A DNA stretch of 64,000 nt from Geodermatophilus sabuli (GCF_010686765.1 NZ_JAAGWF010000007.1:1-64000), one strand, 5' to 3'. Shown: positions 1-9,105, counted from the first letter of the stretch. A program made the numbers and translations. The notes: generated by a model from the letters alone, not told the origin.

Positions 1-33
1 CGCACAGAACTGAACGACCGAGCCCCTGCTCGG

Positions 34-59
34 GCCCCCACCGGGGCCCGGGTGGGGGC
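34..59. terminator. GC-rich hairpin at the left edge
   Basis: A perfect 9-bp inverted repeat (arms 34-42 and 51-59, GCCCCCACC / GGTGGGGGC) with an 8-nt loop lies before the first gene. It has no T-run, as is usual for actinobacterial terminators. It probably ends a transcript entering from outside the window; the gene it serves is not visible. Confidence 0.5.
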
Positions 60-169
60 TCAGTCGCGTCCACACCCACCGACACGCGCGGCGACAGCGG
101 CGTCCGGCGGCCTCGCTACCCTCGATCGCGAGTGCCGCGAACGCGCACCGCCGGGGGTGAGGACGAGTC

Positions 170-856
170 ATGCGCGGCAGGGCTGTTGCGCTCGTCAGCG
201 TCCTCGCGGTGCTCGGCGGGTGCACCGCGCCGGAGGGGGTCGATGCGGCCGCCGAGCCCACCACCTCGGCTCCCCGCACCACCAGTGCACCGCCGGAGCC
301 TCCCCTGGTCGTGGCCTACGGCGACAGCTACGTCGGGCCTGGCGTGGGTGCCGAGCTGCCCAGCGGGTGGCCGGCCCTGGTGGCGGACGACCTGGACCTC
401 GAACTGGTCAACCACGGCCACGCCGGGTCCGGGTACACCAACTGGGAGGTGGGCTGGTCCTACCCCTACACGATCGCGACGGAGCCCCCGCCGGAGGACG
501 CGGACGTCGTCATCGTCTTCGGTGGGTTCAACGACATCACGCTCGCACCGGAGGCGGTGCGCCAGGACGCCGTCGCCACCTTCGCCCTCATCGAGGCGGC
601 GGCTCCTCAGGCGGAGCTGTTGGTCATCGGCCCGGAGTGGCCGAGGCAGGAGCCGACCGTGGAGCTCTACACCCTGCGGGACGCCCTGGCCGACGCAGCA
701 CGCGAGGCGGGTGCCACGTTCGTCGACGCGAGCGGATGGCTGATGGGGCGCCCCGAACTCATCGCGTCGGACGGGCTGCACCTCAACGAGGACGGCCACG
801 CGGTCTTCGCCGCCCAGATCGCCCCGACGCTGGCCGGACTGATCTCCGGGCGCTGA
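170..856 (+). CDS. SGNH/GDSL-family hydrolase lipoprotein
   Basis: A 228-aa exported esterase/lipase-like protein. The N-terminus is a lipoprotein signal with lipobox LGGC (Cys18), followed by a Ser/Thr/Pro-rich linker (about 25-45). The SGNH core starts with the nucleophile motif GDSY near residue 51, has a GFND block (block III-like Asn) near 122, and ends with DGLHLNEDGH, giving the catalytic Asp/His pair. It therefore probably removes acyl groups from a substrate at the outer membrane face. The ATG is preceded by GGTGAGGAC. A -10-like TACCCT lies at 117-122. It is monocistronic and convergent with the bactofilin-like gene. The substrate cannot be told from sequence. Confidence 0.85.
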   Translation: MRGRAVALVSVLAVLGGCTAPEGVDAAAEPTTSAPRTTSAPPEPPLVVAYGDSYVGPGVGAELPSGWPALVADDLDLELVNHGHAGSGYTNWEVGWSYPYTIATEPPPEDADVVIVFGGFNDITLAPEAVRQDAVATFALIEAAAPQAELLVIGPEWPRQEPTVELYTLRDALADAAREAGATFVDASGWLMGRPELIASDGLHLNEDGHAVFAAQIAPTLAGLISGR

Positions 857-882
857 CCGTGCGCGAGCGCCGGCTCGCTGAC

Positions 883-1296
883 TCAGTCGACGGGCGCCCA
901 GGTGGCGTCGGGCTGCAGCCGCATCATCACGGCGTCGTCCGGGATGTTCAGCCGGAACGGCCCCTCCACCGGGACGAAGCTGCCGTCGGCCTGCAGCTGC
1001 CGCCCGTTGAGGATCGTGCCCACGGCGAAGCGCACGTCCGCCTCCGGCCGGGCGTTCAGGATCCCTTCGACGATGCCCCGCAGGCGCAGCCGGCCGCTGT
1101 GGGCGAGCACGTCTCCGTGCACGACCGCCTCGACGTCCGCGTGGCCGTCCAGGCGGACCTGGAGGGGGCCGTAGCACGCCCCGCGCAGGTCCAGCGTCCC
1201 GGTGACGTCAGCGCCCCCGTGCAGCGTGCCGTCGATCTCCAGCGCGCCGTTGACCTCCAGCGGTCCCTGGACGTCGCCGGTCAGCTTCTCGAACAT
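883..1296 (-). CDS. bactofilin-like polymer-forming protein
   Basis: A 137-aa protein with no signal peptide or membrane helix. Residues 8-90 are a run of short beta-strand units of alternating hydrophobic and Gly/Asp/His residues (VNGALEIDGTL, VTGTLDLRG, LDGHADVEAVVHGDV, RLRGIVEGIL), the pattern of bactofilin right-handed beta-helices that self-polymerise into cytoskeletal filaments. The C-terminal 45 residues are not repetitive. Start ATG has GGAG 8 nt upstream, and TAGGCT on the minus strand (1322-1327) is a plausible -10. It could also be a polymer-forming protein of another family with the same fold; no enzymatic residues are seen. Confidence 0.65.
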   Translation of the reverse strand: MFEKLTGDVQGPLEVNGALEIDGTLHGGADVTGTLDLRGACYGPLQVRLDGHADVEAVVHGDVLAHSGRLRLRGIVEGILNARPEADVRFAVGTILNGRQLQADGSFVPVEGPFRLNIPDDAVMMRLQPDATWAPVD

Positions 1297-1372
1297 TCGG
1301 TACTCCGTCCGTCGGCCGACGAGCCTACGTCGACCGTTCGGAGGCGCTGACCCGCCAGCCTGCCCCAGCCCG

Positions 1373-2944
1373 TCAGCCGGCGGGTACCGCCGGCAGCGGC
1401 GCGGGGTCCTGCCGCCCGCGGAGCACGCGCAGCAGGCCGGCCACCGCGGCCGCCGTCCCGAGGATGAAGGCGGCGATCAGCAGCCAGGCCGGCAGCGGCG
1501 GGCGCCAGCCCGGCTCGTCGAGGAACCAGAAGCTGTCGATCCCGTGCACGTACCGGTTGAGGTTGCCGATGAAGGCCACCAGGTGTGCGACCCCGGCCGC
1601 CACCACCAGGCCCCGGCAGACCCGCCAGCCGATGTCGTCGGGGAACCGGTCGGCCAGCAGGTAGCCCGACAGCACCGTCAGACCGGCGCTGAACGCGAGG
1701 ATGTAGCGCCCCTGCCAGGCGAAGGCGCTCTCCCGGTAGGAGGACAGCTCCGACACCACCGGCATGACCACGCTGATCGCCACCACGGCCACCAGGGCCA
1801 GGCGCTCGCGGCGGGTGCCGACGGCGGCGGCCAGCACGGCCAGCACGGCCACCGCGCCGATCCAGAGCAGCTGCACCAGGCCCGGCGCGGCGTTGTCCAG
1901 CCAGCCGAAGACGCCGACCATCTCGGCGAGCTCGCCGTCGAGCTTGGAGACCGAGAACAGCGCCGCCCGGCTGATCTCCAGGTCCACCGGCCGCGACCAC
2001 TGGCGGAGCGCGTCCCGGGCCAGCACCCAGACGGCGGTCATCGCGACCATCGCGCCGACGGCCAGCCCGCCCAGCAGCATCCAGCGGTCGCGCAGCAGGG
2101 CGACGAGGCGCGGGCCGGTCGCCCGGGCGAGCAGCACCACGCCCACGATCAGGCCGAGCCAGACCACCGACAGCGGCCGGATGAGCGCCAGCGCGGCCAT
2201 CGCGGCCAGGCAGCGGAGGACCAGCCGCGGGGCGACCCGGGGGGCGTCGTCCCCGTCGCCCGCGGGTCCGGGCGGCGGGAACAGCGCCAGGGCCGACGCC
2301 CACAGCGCGATGCCCGCGGCCAGTTCGGGCCCCTGCGGGTTCACCGCGCCGGTGAAGAACAGCACCATCGGGGTGCACGCGAGGACGAGTCCGGTGAGCG
2401 GCCACGGCGACCGTCGCTCGCTGACCGACAGGAACGCCGAGGCGAGCAGCGCAGCGCACACGAGGACGGTGAGGAACCGCATGAGGTAGATCGCGGTCGC
2501 CCCGTCGGCGACGAGCGTGGCCGACCCGGCGAACAGGTAGTACGCCGGCGGGTAGCGCCCCGCCGTGGTCACGACCTCCGCCGTCCCCGGCTGGGCGACG
2601 AACAGCTCGGCGCAGCCGGCCGGGACGGTGCCGTCGTAGATGAAGCAGGCGGCCGCGGTGCTCGCGTTGGCGTACGTGGCGGGCACGGTGACCGTCGTGT
2701 CGATACCGGTGGTGGGCGCCCAGAGCTCACCGCGGACCGCGGCCGCGGCGTAGACGGCGTGGGCCGGTTCGTCCGGGACGCTGAAGACCGGGTCGGCGAG
2801 CGCCCACAGCCCGCCGAGCAGGCTCAGCAGCGCGAACGCCGTCCACCAGCGACGGCGGGGCGACGAGGGCCGTCCCGCGACGCCGGTCGTCCCGGTGACC
2901 CGGGGGAGCGGCGCCGTGTGCGGCGGCTGGTCGACCCGGCTCAT
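1373..2944 (-). CDS. DUF2142-family polytopic membrane protein (GT-C-like)
   Basis: A 523-aa integral membrane protein. After a cytoplasmic N-tail with Arg cluster (about 27-33) comes a first helix, then an extracytoplasmic loop with the acidic motif VPDEPAH, as found in GT-C glycosyltransferases and typical of DUF2142 proteins. About ten further hydrophobic segments follow and the C-terminus is short and basic. The likely role is transfer or handling of lipid-linked sugars for a surface glycan; this is inference from fold and neighbours. Its ATG overlaps the TGA of the flippase gene (ATGA at 2941-2944), so the two are cotranslated. Confidence 0.75.
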   Translation of the reverse strand: MSRVDQPPHTAPLPRVTGTTGVAGRPSSPRRRWWTAFALLSLLGGLWALADPVFSVPDEPAHAVYAAAAVRGELWAPTTGIDTTVTVPATYANASTAAACFIYDGTVPAGCAELFVAQPGTAEVVTTAGRYPPAYYLFAGSATLVADGATAIYLMRFLTVLVCAALLASAFLSVSERRSPWPLTGLVLACTPMVLFFTGAVNPQGPELAAGIALWASALALFPPPGPAGDGDDAPRVAPRLVLRCLAAMAALALIRPLSVVWLGLIVGVVLLARATGPRLVALLRDRWMLLGGLAVGAMVAMTAVWVLARDALRQWSRPVDLEISRAALFSVSKLDGELAEMVGVFGWLDNAAPGLVQLLWIGAVAVLAVLAAAVGTRRERLALVAVVAISVVMPVVSELSSYRESAFAWQGRYILAFSAGLTVLSGYLLADRFPDDIGWRVCRGLVVAAGVAHLVAFIGNLNRYVHGIDSFWFLDEPGWRPPLPAWLLIAAFILGTAAAVAGLLRVLRGRQDPAPLPAVPAG

Positions 2945-4254
2945 CGGCCGGTTCCCGTGAGCCGGCGCTCCCGCGCCCGGACGAAGACGACCAGCGTCGC
3001 GAGCGCGACCAGGGAGCCCGCGAGGAAGGCCGCGCCGACCCTCAGCTCCAGTTGCGAGGGCACCAGCAGGGCGAGCATGAAAACCGCCGACCCGGCCGCC
3101 CAGCCGATGAGGGCGTCGCGGTAGGCGCGCAGCGCGATCAGGGTCTGCGCCATGACCTGCGCGACCATGTACAGCGCGGCCGCGATGGCCAGCGGCACCA
3201 GCTCGGTGCGGGTGGCGACGAACTCGTCGCCGTAGAGCAGCCGCAGCGCCAGCGGTCCGATCGCCGCCATCGTCAGGATGAACAACCCGCCGACGGCGGA
3301 CACGAGGAGGACCACCTGGCGCAGCTGCCGGCTGAAGCCCGGGCGGTCGCCGACCGCGGCCAGCCCGGCCAGGGAGGGCAGGAACGCGGCCTGGACGGCG
3401 CCGAAGAAGAACAGCGGGATCCGCGTCAGCACCAGGGCCGAGATGAAGATGCCCGCCGCCTCGGCCTCGTCGGCGCGGGCCAGCACCTGCGCGGCGATCG
3501 GGGCGGCGTTGATGATCAGCTGGGAGAGCAGCGCCGCGCCGGTGAGCACCAGCAGGTGCGGTGCGATGTCGCGCCAGGGCAGCGGCGGGCCCGGCTGCCC
3601 CAGGGTGCCGGGGCGCCCGGCGGTGAGCGCGGCCGCGAGCAGCGGGGCGAGCACGAGGGCGAGCCCGAAGGCCCCGACGTCGTGCGCGGCGGCGAGCACG
3701 AGGAGCAGTGGACCCACGATGCGGAGGGCGCCGTCCACGGCCAGCTGCGCGCCGTACCGGGAGAACCGTTCGTTCCCGCCGAACACACCGCGCAGGACGT
3801 GCTCGGCAGCCAGCCCGACCAGCCCGAGGACCAGCAAGGGCACCAGGATCCCCGCCCCGTTGAACACCCGGTCGGTGAGCAGCCCGGAGAACGCCAGCGT
3901 GAGCGCACCGACGACGGCGGTCGCGCCGACGGCGTAGCCGACCGCCTTCAGCAGGACCGGCCGGCCGCCCTCCCCGAGCGCCCGCCGGGAGGCGGTGGCA
4001 CGGCTGAGCTCCTGCTCGATCGGCTGGAAGAGCGCCAGGCCGGCGCCGTTGAACAGCACCCACAGGGTCGCGACGGGGGCGAAGGCGGTGGGGCCCAGCG
4101 CGCGTCCGGTCACGCTCAGGTAGGCGAACGACCCGAGCCCGAGCACGACCAGCCCGAGTGCCACCGGGCCCAGCTGACCGAGCAGCGGAACCGATCGCCA
4201 CCGGGCGACGAGACCGGACGCGTCGCCGGGGGAGGCCGCTGGTTCGGTGGACAT
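2941..4254 (-). CDS. polysaccharide flippase (Wzx/MATE-like MOP superfamily)
   Basis: A 437-aa polytopic membrane protein with about 12 predicted helices, of the oligosaccharide-flippase/MOP type, expected to move lipid-linked saccharide units across the membrane. The chosen ATG at 4252-4254 has GAGAGGA spaced 6-7 nt upstream; an upstream in-frame start (4372-4374) would add a 40-residue low-complexity Arg/Pro tail and has no such site. The gene overlaps the DUF2142 gene by 4 nt. With the neighbouring acyltransferase and SGNH hydrolase it suggests a surface-glycan export and decoration locus. No polymerase or initiating transferase is in the window. Confidence 0.8.
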   Translation of the reverse strand: MSTEPAASPGDASGLVARWRSVPLLGQLGPVALGLVVLGLGSFAYLSVTGRALGPTAFAPVATLWVLFNGAGLALFQPIEQELSRATASRRALGEGGRPVLLKAVGYAVGATAVVGALTLAFSGLLTDRVFNGAGILVPLLVLGLVGLAAEHVLRGVFGGNERFSRYGAQLAVDGALRIVGPLLLVLAAAHDVGAFGLALVLAPLLAAALTAGRPGTLGQPGPPLPWRDIAPHLLVLTGAALLSQLIINAAPIAAQVLARADEAEAAGIFISALVLTRIPLFFFGAVQAAFLPSLAGLAAVGDRPGFSRQLRQVVLLVSAVGGLFILTMAAIGPLALRLLYGDEFVATRTELVPLAIAAALYMVAQVMAQTLIALRAYRDALIGWAAGSAVFMLALLVPSQLELRVGAAFLAGSLVALATLVVFVRARERRLTGTGR

Positions 4255-4499
4255 GACGTCCTCTCTCGAAGCGGCCGCACGGCGGCCGGTCGGCCCAGGG
4301 ACCGGTCGGCGATCGGCTCGGGACGGCTGCCCACCGGGGGCATCGACCCGGTGCTGCGCGGCGGTCCCGGACACCTCGCAAGAGGCTAACTCGCGACCGG
4401 GACGTGCCCGCGCAGGCGGTCGGACGAGCCGATCTCATCCCGGACGTCCCATCCGCACCTCGTGCCCCGCGCGTCCGGGACGGCCCGGAGCGCCTCCGT

Positions 4500-6050
4500 A
4501 TGGTCGATCCGGTGGCCGTACCGGAGACCATCGTCAGGAGAACGCAGCACCTGCCGTCCCTGACCGGCCTCCGCGGGATCGCCGCCGGCGCCGTGTTCGT
4601 CGACCACCTCGGGTGGATGCTCGGCGCCACGCCGCTCGGAGCCGGGTGGACGGCGCTGCGCGGGATCGGCATCAACGCCGTCCTGCTGTTCTTCGTCCTC
4701 AGCGGTTTCCTGCTCGCCCGGCCGGCGGCGCTCCGGGACGGCGCGACGGCCTTCCTGACCCGCCGGGCCGCCCGCATCTACCCCGTCTACGCCCTCGCCC
4801 TGGTGCTCGCGATCGGGGCGCTGGTGCTGGCGGACCCGGACAGTCCGCTGCTCGCGCCCGGCTCCCTGCTGTCCAACGGGTTGCTGCTGCAGAGCTGGGA
4901 CGTCGGCGCATCCGGGGCGAGCATCTCCATGCCCGCCTGGTCGCTGAGCGTCGAGGTGCTGTTCTACGCAACGCTCCCGTTCACCCTGCGACCGGTCGCC
5001 CGGCTGTTCCGCGGCACCCCGCGGTGGTCGCTGGCCGGACTGACCGCCCTCGCCCTGCTCGGCGGCGAGGCGCTCCGGCACGACTGGGTGTGGGCGACCT
5101 GCCCCCCGGCCTACCTGCCGGTGTTCTACCTCGGCGTGCACGCCGCGGTGACCTCGTCGCCGGGAGTGCGGTCCGTGCCCGTCGGGGTCCTGGTGGCGGT
5201 GGCCTCGGTCGCCGGCTACTCCGCCGTCCCCAACCTGGCCCTCCCCGCCCTCGGCTTCATGGTCCTCGTGTCGACGCTGGCCGCCCGCGACCGGCGGGGC
5301 GCTCCCGTGCTCGCCGGCCCGGCCTGGCAGCGGGTGGGCGTGTGGTCCTTCGCGTTCTTCCTGATCCACATGCCGGTCCTGCAGGCGGTGGGCGCGCTGC
5401 TCCCCGAGCGGCCGACCACCGGCGTCGCCGGACTGGCGGCCAGCACCCTCGCCTTCCTGGTCTCCTGGGCCCTGGCGGCGGCGGTGTACCGGCTGCTCGA
5501 GGAACCCGGCCGCCGGGCGGTCCTGCGGTGGACGGCCCGGCGCGGGGGGAGCCGCGAGCGCATGCCGGTCGCCCGGCGGCCCGCGTCAGCCGCTGCGGCG
5601 CGCCGCGGCCTGCCAGGCCTCGTCGGCGATCACCCGGCCGACGGCGACCCCGGTCTCCGGCGTCGGGTGGTAACCGTCCTGGTCGGCTCCGGGGGCCCAG
5701 TTCCCGTTCACGCTGAACGGGCCCCACGGGTCGACGAAGCGCCACCCCTGCTGGCTGGCCAGCGTGGCGAGCCGGGCGTTGAAGGCCGCGCGGGCCGCCG
5801 ACGAGCCACGCATCGGAGGGATGGCGACCAGCAGCGTGTTCCGGGCGCCGATCCTCGCCGAGATCCCCCGCAGGTTCGCCGCCGTCACCTCCCAGGGCAG
5901 CAGGTTGACGTCGTTCGCCCCGCCGAGCAGGACGAGCACGTCCGAGGGCGTCGGGACGACGTTGGCCAGCATGTCGCTCGTGGTGGTCTTGGAGACCGCC
6001 CAGCCTCCCGCCAGCACCAGCCGCTGCGCGGTCTCGCCGTTCAGCCATGA
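4500..6050 (+). CDS. acyltransferase-3 (OafA/YrhL-like) membrane O-acyltransferase
   Basis: The conserved part (about residues 14-355) is an acyltransferase-3 domain: SLTGLRGIAAG at the start, catalytic His in FVDHLGW, FFVLSGFLLARP, RRAARIYPVY, and about ten membrane helices. It should transfer acyl groups to extracytoplasmic sugars. The ATG at 4500 is preceded by CGGAG; an in-frame ATG at 4404 adds a non-conserved tail. The homologous region ends near 5560, yet the frame stays open to 6050, running 465 bp antisense through the SGNH gene. That tail is Arg/Pro-rich, lacks domains and is probably either a lost stop codon or non-functional extension. Function confident, C-terminal end not. Confidence 0.75.
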   Translation: MVDPVAVPETIVRRTQHLPSLTGLRGIAAGAVFVDHLGWMLGATPLGAGWTALRGIGINAVLLFFVLSGFLLARPAALRDGATAFLTRRAARIYPVYALALVLAIGALVLADPDSPLLAPGSLLSNGLLLQSWDVGASGASISMPAWSLSVEVLFYATLPFTLRPVARLFRGTPRWSLAGLTALALLGGEALRHDWVWATCPPAYLPVFYLGVHAAVTSSPGVRSVPVGVLVAVASVAGYSAVPNLALPALGFMVLVSTLAARDRRGAPVLAGPAWQRVGVWSFAFFLIHMPVLQAVGALLPERPTTGVAGLAASTLAFLVSWALAAAVYRLLEEPGRRAVLRWTARRGGSRERMPVARRPASAAAARRGLPGLVGDHPADGDPGLRRRVVTVLVGSGGPVPVHAERAPRVDEAPPLLAGQRGEPGVEGRAGRRRATHRRDGDQQRVPGADPRRDPPQVRRRHLPGQQVDVVRPAEQDEHVRGRRDDVGQHVARGGLGDRPASRQHQPLRGLAVQP

Positions 6051-7130
6051 CGAAGCCCCCGGGCGCTGGATGCCGGTCGCCGGCCCGCCGGGGATGCCGG
6101 CGGTGAGCGAGTCGCCGACGGCGGCGTAGGTCCGGACCCCGATGGAGTCGCCGGCGGCGGCGGCGGCCGGTTCGGTGGACGGCGCGCCCGGGCCGGTCGT
6201 GCGGCGCACCGCGAGACCGTCGCCGTGGACGACCCGCGTGCCGGTGGTGTCGTCGATGCGGCGGGGGAGGGCCGCGACGAAGGGGGTGTCCGTCGGCTCG
6301 CCGTAGAGGAACGACCCCTGTGTGCCCACGCCGAACCCGCTGCGCTGCGCCTCTGCCGTCCACACCTCGGCGGAGGGGAAGTACCGGTTGCCCCGTCGGA
6401 CCATCAGCTGGGAGGCGTGGTCGCCGGACTCCCCGTCGGTCGCCCAGTCGCCGACCAGCACGGTGTCGCGGGGTTCGCCGAAGAAGAAGTCGTAGTCCGC
6501 GTACCCGGTGGTGGTGTCGTTCTTGACGAAGTACCGGTTCCCGCGCCGGACCATCAGCGTGTCGGTGGTGACCGTGCGCTCCGCGTCGGCGGCGCTGGTG
6601 TCGCCGTCCCAGTTCCCCACGAGGACGGCGTCGCCGGGCTCGCCGTAGGAGAACGTGGAGTCGGCGAAGCCGGTGGAGATGTCGTTCTTGACGAAGTAGC
6701 GGTTGCCCCGCCGCACGGCCAGGGTGTCGGTGCCGTCGCCGTCCCAGTCACCGACCAGCACGGTGTCGCCCGGGTCGCCGTAGACGAAGGGCCGCTGCTC
6801 CGCGCCGCGGATGATGAAGGTGCTGCCCCGGCGGACCATGGGCTCGTCCCGGCCGTCGCTGCCGAAGGCGCCGCTCCCGTCGACGAAGTCGCCGAAGAAG
6901 ACGACATCGGTGGGATCGCCGTAGTAGTACGCCGAGGCTGCCCACCCGCTCGTGTTGCCGGCGCCGGCGAGGAGGTACCGGGCGCCGGAGCCGCCGACCG
7001 GCGCGCCCTGTGCGGACGCGGCCGGAGCGCCGGCCAGCGTCAGCGCGAGGCCCAGTGCGGTGATCCCCGGAAGTCGGCAGCGGCGGCCCGCGCCGAGTGC
7101 GCCCACGTTCGTCCCCCGTCGTCCCGGCAT
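5586..7130 (-). CDS. secreted tandem-repeat protein with C-terminal SGNH hydrolase domain
   Basis: A 514-aa protein with a signal peptide (hydrophobic about 21-40, cleavage near ASA). Residues about 50-305 hold five or six units of about 45-50 residues built on [17 protein letters not shown], then [12 protein letters not shown] and VKND, recalling FG-GAP/VCBS-type or propeller repeats with Asp-rich, possibly calcium-binding loops. After an Ala/Pro linker comes an SGNH domain (about 325-514): VGDSLTAG nucleophile, LLGGANDVN, and [10 protein letters not shown] with Asp/His. It may bind a glycan or mineral through the repeats and deacylate it. Convergent with the acyltransferase, whose product it could reverse. 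A related repeat protein lies at 10.5-11.0 kb. Confidence 0.8.
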   Translation of the reverse strand: MPGRRGTNVGALGAGRRCRLPGITALGLALTLAGAPAASAQGAPVGGSGARYLLAGAGNTSGWAASAYYYGDPTDVVFFGDFVDGSGAFGSDGRDEPMVRRGSTFIIRGAEQRPFVYGDPGDTVLVGDWDGDGTDTLAVRRGNRYFVKNDISTGFADSTFSYGEPGDAVLVGNWDGDTSAADAERTVTTDTLMVRRGNRYFVKNDTTTGYADYDFFFGEPRDTVLVGDWATDGESGDHASQLMVRRGNRYFPSAEVWTAEAQRSGFGVGTQGSFLYGEPTDTPFVAALPRRIDDTTGTRVVHGDGLAVRRTTGPGAPSTEPAAAAAGDSIGVRTYAAVGDSLTAGIPGGPATGIQRPGASSWLNGETAQRLVLAGGWAVSKTTTSDMLANVVPTPSDVLVLLGGANDVNLLPWEVTAANLRGISARIGARNTLLVAIPPMRGSSAARAAFNARLATLASQQGWRFVDPWGPFSVNGNWAPGADQDGYHPTPETGVAVGRVIADEAWQAAARRSG

Positions 7131-7271
7131 CCGTCGGGCTGGTCTGCTGGTTCCCGGTCGTCCGGCCTGCCAGGTATCGACCGGACGGGACGGATCTTGA
7201 GTCGTGTCCTCCCCTCTCGATCGGCACAGCCGGCCCGGGCGGCGGCGCGACGGGTCGGCCGCCGACGCGGC

Positions 7272-7277
7272 TAGGGT
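7272..7277 (+). promoter_or_regulatory. -10-like TAGGGT before SDR gene (leaderless)
   Basis: TAGGGT ends 8 nt before the ATG at 7286 and there is no Shine-Dalgarno sequence in between. An actinobacterial -10 at this place would start transcription at or next to the A of the start codon. Confidence 0.45.
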
Positions 7278-7285
7278 CCGGGCCC

Positions 7286-8056
7286 ATGAAGAGCTTCGAC
7301 GTCGCCGCCGTCGTCACGGGCGGGGCCTCCGGGCTGGGCGAGGCCACCACCCGTGCGCTGGCCGCCCGCGGGGCGGCCGTGACGATCCTCGACCTGCAGG
7401 AGGACAAGGGGACGGCGCTGGCCGCGGAGCTCGGCGGGCACACCACCTTCGTCCGTACCGACGTCACCGACGAGGCCTCCGTGCAGGCCGCGCTCGCCGA
7501 CGCCACCGGCAAGGACCGGCCGCTGCGCGTCGCGGTCAACTGCGCGGGCATCGGAACGGCCGGACGCGTGGTCAACCGCGACGGCTCGCCGCACGGGCTG
7601 GCCCCGTTCACCACCACGGTGATGGTCAACCTGGTCGGCACCTTCAACGTGCTCCGACTGGCCGCCGCCGCGATGGCCGCCACCGAGCCGGGAGAGGACG
7701 GCGAGCGCGGCGTCATCGTCAACACCGCCTCGATCGCCGCCTACGACGGGCAGATCGGACAGATCGCCTACAGCGCCTCCAAGGGCGGCATCGTCGGCAT
7801 GACGCTGCCCGCCGCCCGCGACCTGGCCACCGTCGGCGTCCGCGTGTGCACCATCGCCCCCGGGCTGATCGACACCCCGCTGCTCGCCGGCCTGCCCGAG
7901 GAGGCCCGCATCGCCCTGGAGGCGGGCATACCCTTCCCCAAGCGCCTGGGCCGCCCAGCGGACTACGCCGATCTGGCGATGCACATCGTCGAGCACGGCT
8001 ACCTCAACGGCGAGGTCATCCGGCTGGACGGCGCCCTCCGCATGGCGCCGCGCTGA
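7286..8056 (+). CDS. short-chain dehydrogenase/reductase (type-2 3-hydroxyacyl-CoA dehydrogenase-like)
   Basis: A 256-aa classical SDR. The Rossmann motif TGGASGLG is at about residues 10-17, the acidic NAD-selecting residue is in LDLQED, NCAG is near 86, the catalytic Ser is in [10 protein letters not shown], and YSASK gives Tyr162 and Lys166. The [11 protein letters not shown] segment and the C-terminal LDGALRM ending are those of the HSD17B10/3-hydroxyacyl-CoA dehydrogenase type-2 group, so the likely reaction is NAD-dependent oxidation of 3-hydroxyacyl-CoA in beta-oxidation or branched-chain catabolism. Substrate is inference. The first ATG follows a -10-like hexamer with no SD. Confidence 0.85.
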   Translation: MKSFDVAAVVTGGASGLGEATTRALAARGAAVTILDLQEDKGTALAAELGGHTTFVRTDVTDEASVQAALADATGKDRPLRVAVNCAGIGTAGRVVNRDGSPHGLAPFTTTVMVNLVGTFNVLRLAAAAMAATEPGEDGERGVIVNTASIAAYDGQIGQIAYSASKGGIVGMTLPAARDLATVGVRVCTIAPGLIDTPLLAGLPEEARIALEAGIPFPKRLGRPADYADLAMHIVEHGYLNGEVIRLDGALRMAPR

Positions 8057-8097
8057 CCGTTCCCGCACAGCACGTCCTGACTTCCCCAGGAGCACCT

Positions 8098-9039
8098 GTG
8101 ACCACCGCCGTCCTCCCCGCGGTCACCGTCCCCGACTACGAGGCCACGTGGCGGCCGGACTGGCCGCTGGACCTCCGCCGCGCGCTGTACCCGCACCAGC
8201 GCAGCGCCGGGGACCCGACCCTGCGCTACGACGACGCCGGTGCCGCCTGGCGCACCACCACGACACCGGACGGTCCGGCGACCGTCCGGATCACGCCGGT
8301 CGCGGGCGAGATCCGCATCGCCGCCTGGGGGCCGGGCGCGGTCTGGGCCGGGTCTGCCGTGCCCTGCTGGCTGGGTGCCGACGACTGCCCCGACGGCTTC
8401 GACCCGGGCTCCCACCCGCTCGTCGTCCGGCTGCACCGGACCACGACCTGGCTCCGCCTGGGCCGCACCGGGCGCACCTGGGACGCGCTGGTCCCCGCCG
8501 TCCTGGAGCAGAAGGTGACCGTCGTCGAGGCGCACCGGGTGTGGCGGGACCTGCTGCGGCTGGCCGGAGAGCCCGCGCCCGGGCCGGCTCCCGCCGGCAT
8601 GAAGGTGGTCCCGTCGCCGCGCCGGGTCCTCGACGTCACCGACTGGGAGTGGCACCGCTGCGGCCTGGACGGCGCCCGCCGCCGGGCGCTGCGGGCGGTG
8701 GCCTCCGTCGCCGCCCGGCTCGAGCCGCATGACGACTGCGACTCCCCGACGCTGCAGCGCCGGCTCACCTCGGTGCCCGGCATCGGTGTCTGGACGGCGG
8801 CCGAGGTGGTGCAGCGGACGCACGGCTGCCCGGACACCGTCAGCGTCGGTGACTACCACCTCAAGAACATCGTCGGCTGGTCGCTGGCCGGCCGGAAGAC
8901 CGACGACGAGGGCATGCTCGAGCTGCTCGAGCCGTGGCGGGGGCACCGCCAGCGCGTCGTCCGGCTGCTGCTCGCCGGCGGCAGCCGCCCCCCGCGCCGC
9001 GGCCCGCGGAACGCGCCGACCAACTACCGCCGGATCTGA
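8098..9039 (+). CDS. HhH-GPD DNA glycosylase (AlkA-like 3-methyladenine glycosylase)
   Basis: A 313-aa protein of the endonuclease-III/AlkA superfamily. The N-terminal half (1-about 125) matches the accessory beta-domain of AlkA-like proteins; the helix-hairpin-helix is at LTSVPGIGVWTAAEV (about 225-239) and the catalytic Asp is Asp252 in SVGDYHLKN. It should excise alkylated bases in base-excision repair. The GTG start has AGGAG 7 nt upstream; the reading frame is open much further upstream but that part is antisense-like Arg/Gly sequence. It lies 41 nt after the SDR gene and may be cotranscribed with it. The exact damaged base recognised is not deducible. Confidence 0.85.
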   Translation: MTTAVLPAVTVPDYEATWRPDWPLDLRRALYPHQRSAGDPTLRYDDAGAAWRTTTTPDGPATVRITPVAGEIRIAAWGPGAVWAGSAVPCWLGADDCPDGFDPGSHPLVVRLHRTTTWLRLGRTGRTWDALVPAVLEQKVTVVEAHRVWRDLLRLAGEPAPGPAPAGMKVVPSPRRVLDVTDWEWHRCGLDGARRRALRAVASVAARLEPHDDCDSPTLQRRLTSVPGIGVWTAAEVVQRTHGCPDTVSVGDYHLKNIVGWSLAGRKTDDEGMLELLEPWRGHRQRVVRLLLAGGSRPPRRGPRNAPTNYRRI

Positions 9040-9089
9040 CGTCTCCCGGTTGTCCACACGGCGGCTGAGCTGCGGTTTCTGTCACCCGA

Positions 9090-9105
9090 TCGTACTAGTG
9101 TTCGA
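9090..9105. promoter_or_regulatory. LexA/SOS box before HNH gene
   Basis: The 16-mer TCGTACTAGTGTTCGA matches the actinobacterial LexA consensus TCGAAC-N4-GTTCGA with a single mismatch in the left arm. It sits 34 nt before the GTG of the HNH/DUF222 gene and overlaps a possible -10 (TAGTGT, 9096-9101), where LexA would block transcription. A perfect TTGTCCACA DnaA-like nonamer lies just upstream at 9050-9058. Confidence 0.6.

Noticed and set aside
1373-4777. Single 1134-codon minus-strand protein
   Set aside because: Joins an out-of-frame shadow of the flippase to the DUF2142 protein; the true DUF2142 start is ATG 2944 overlapping the flippase stop.
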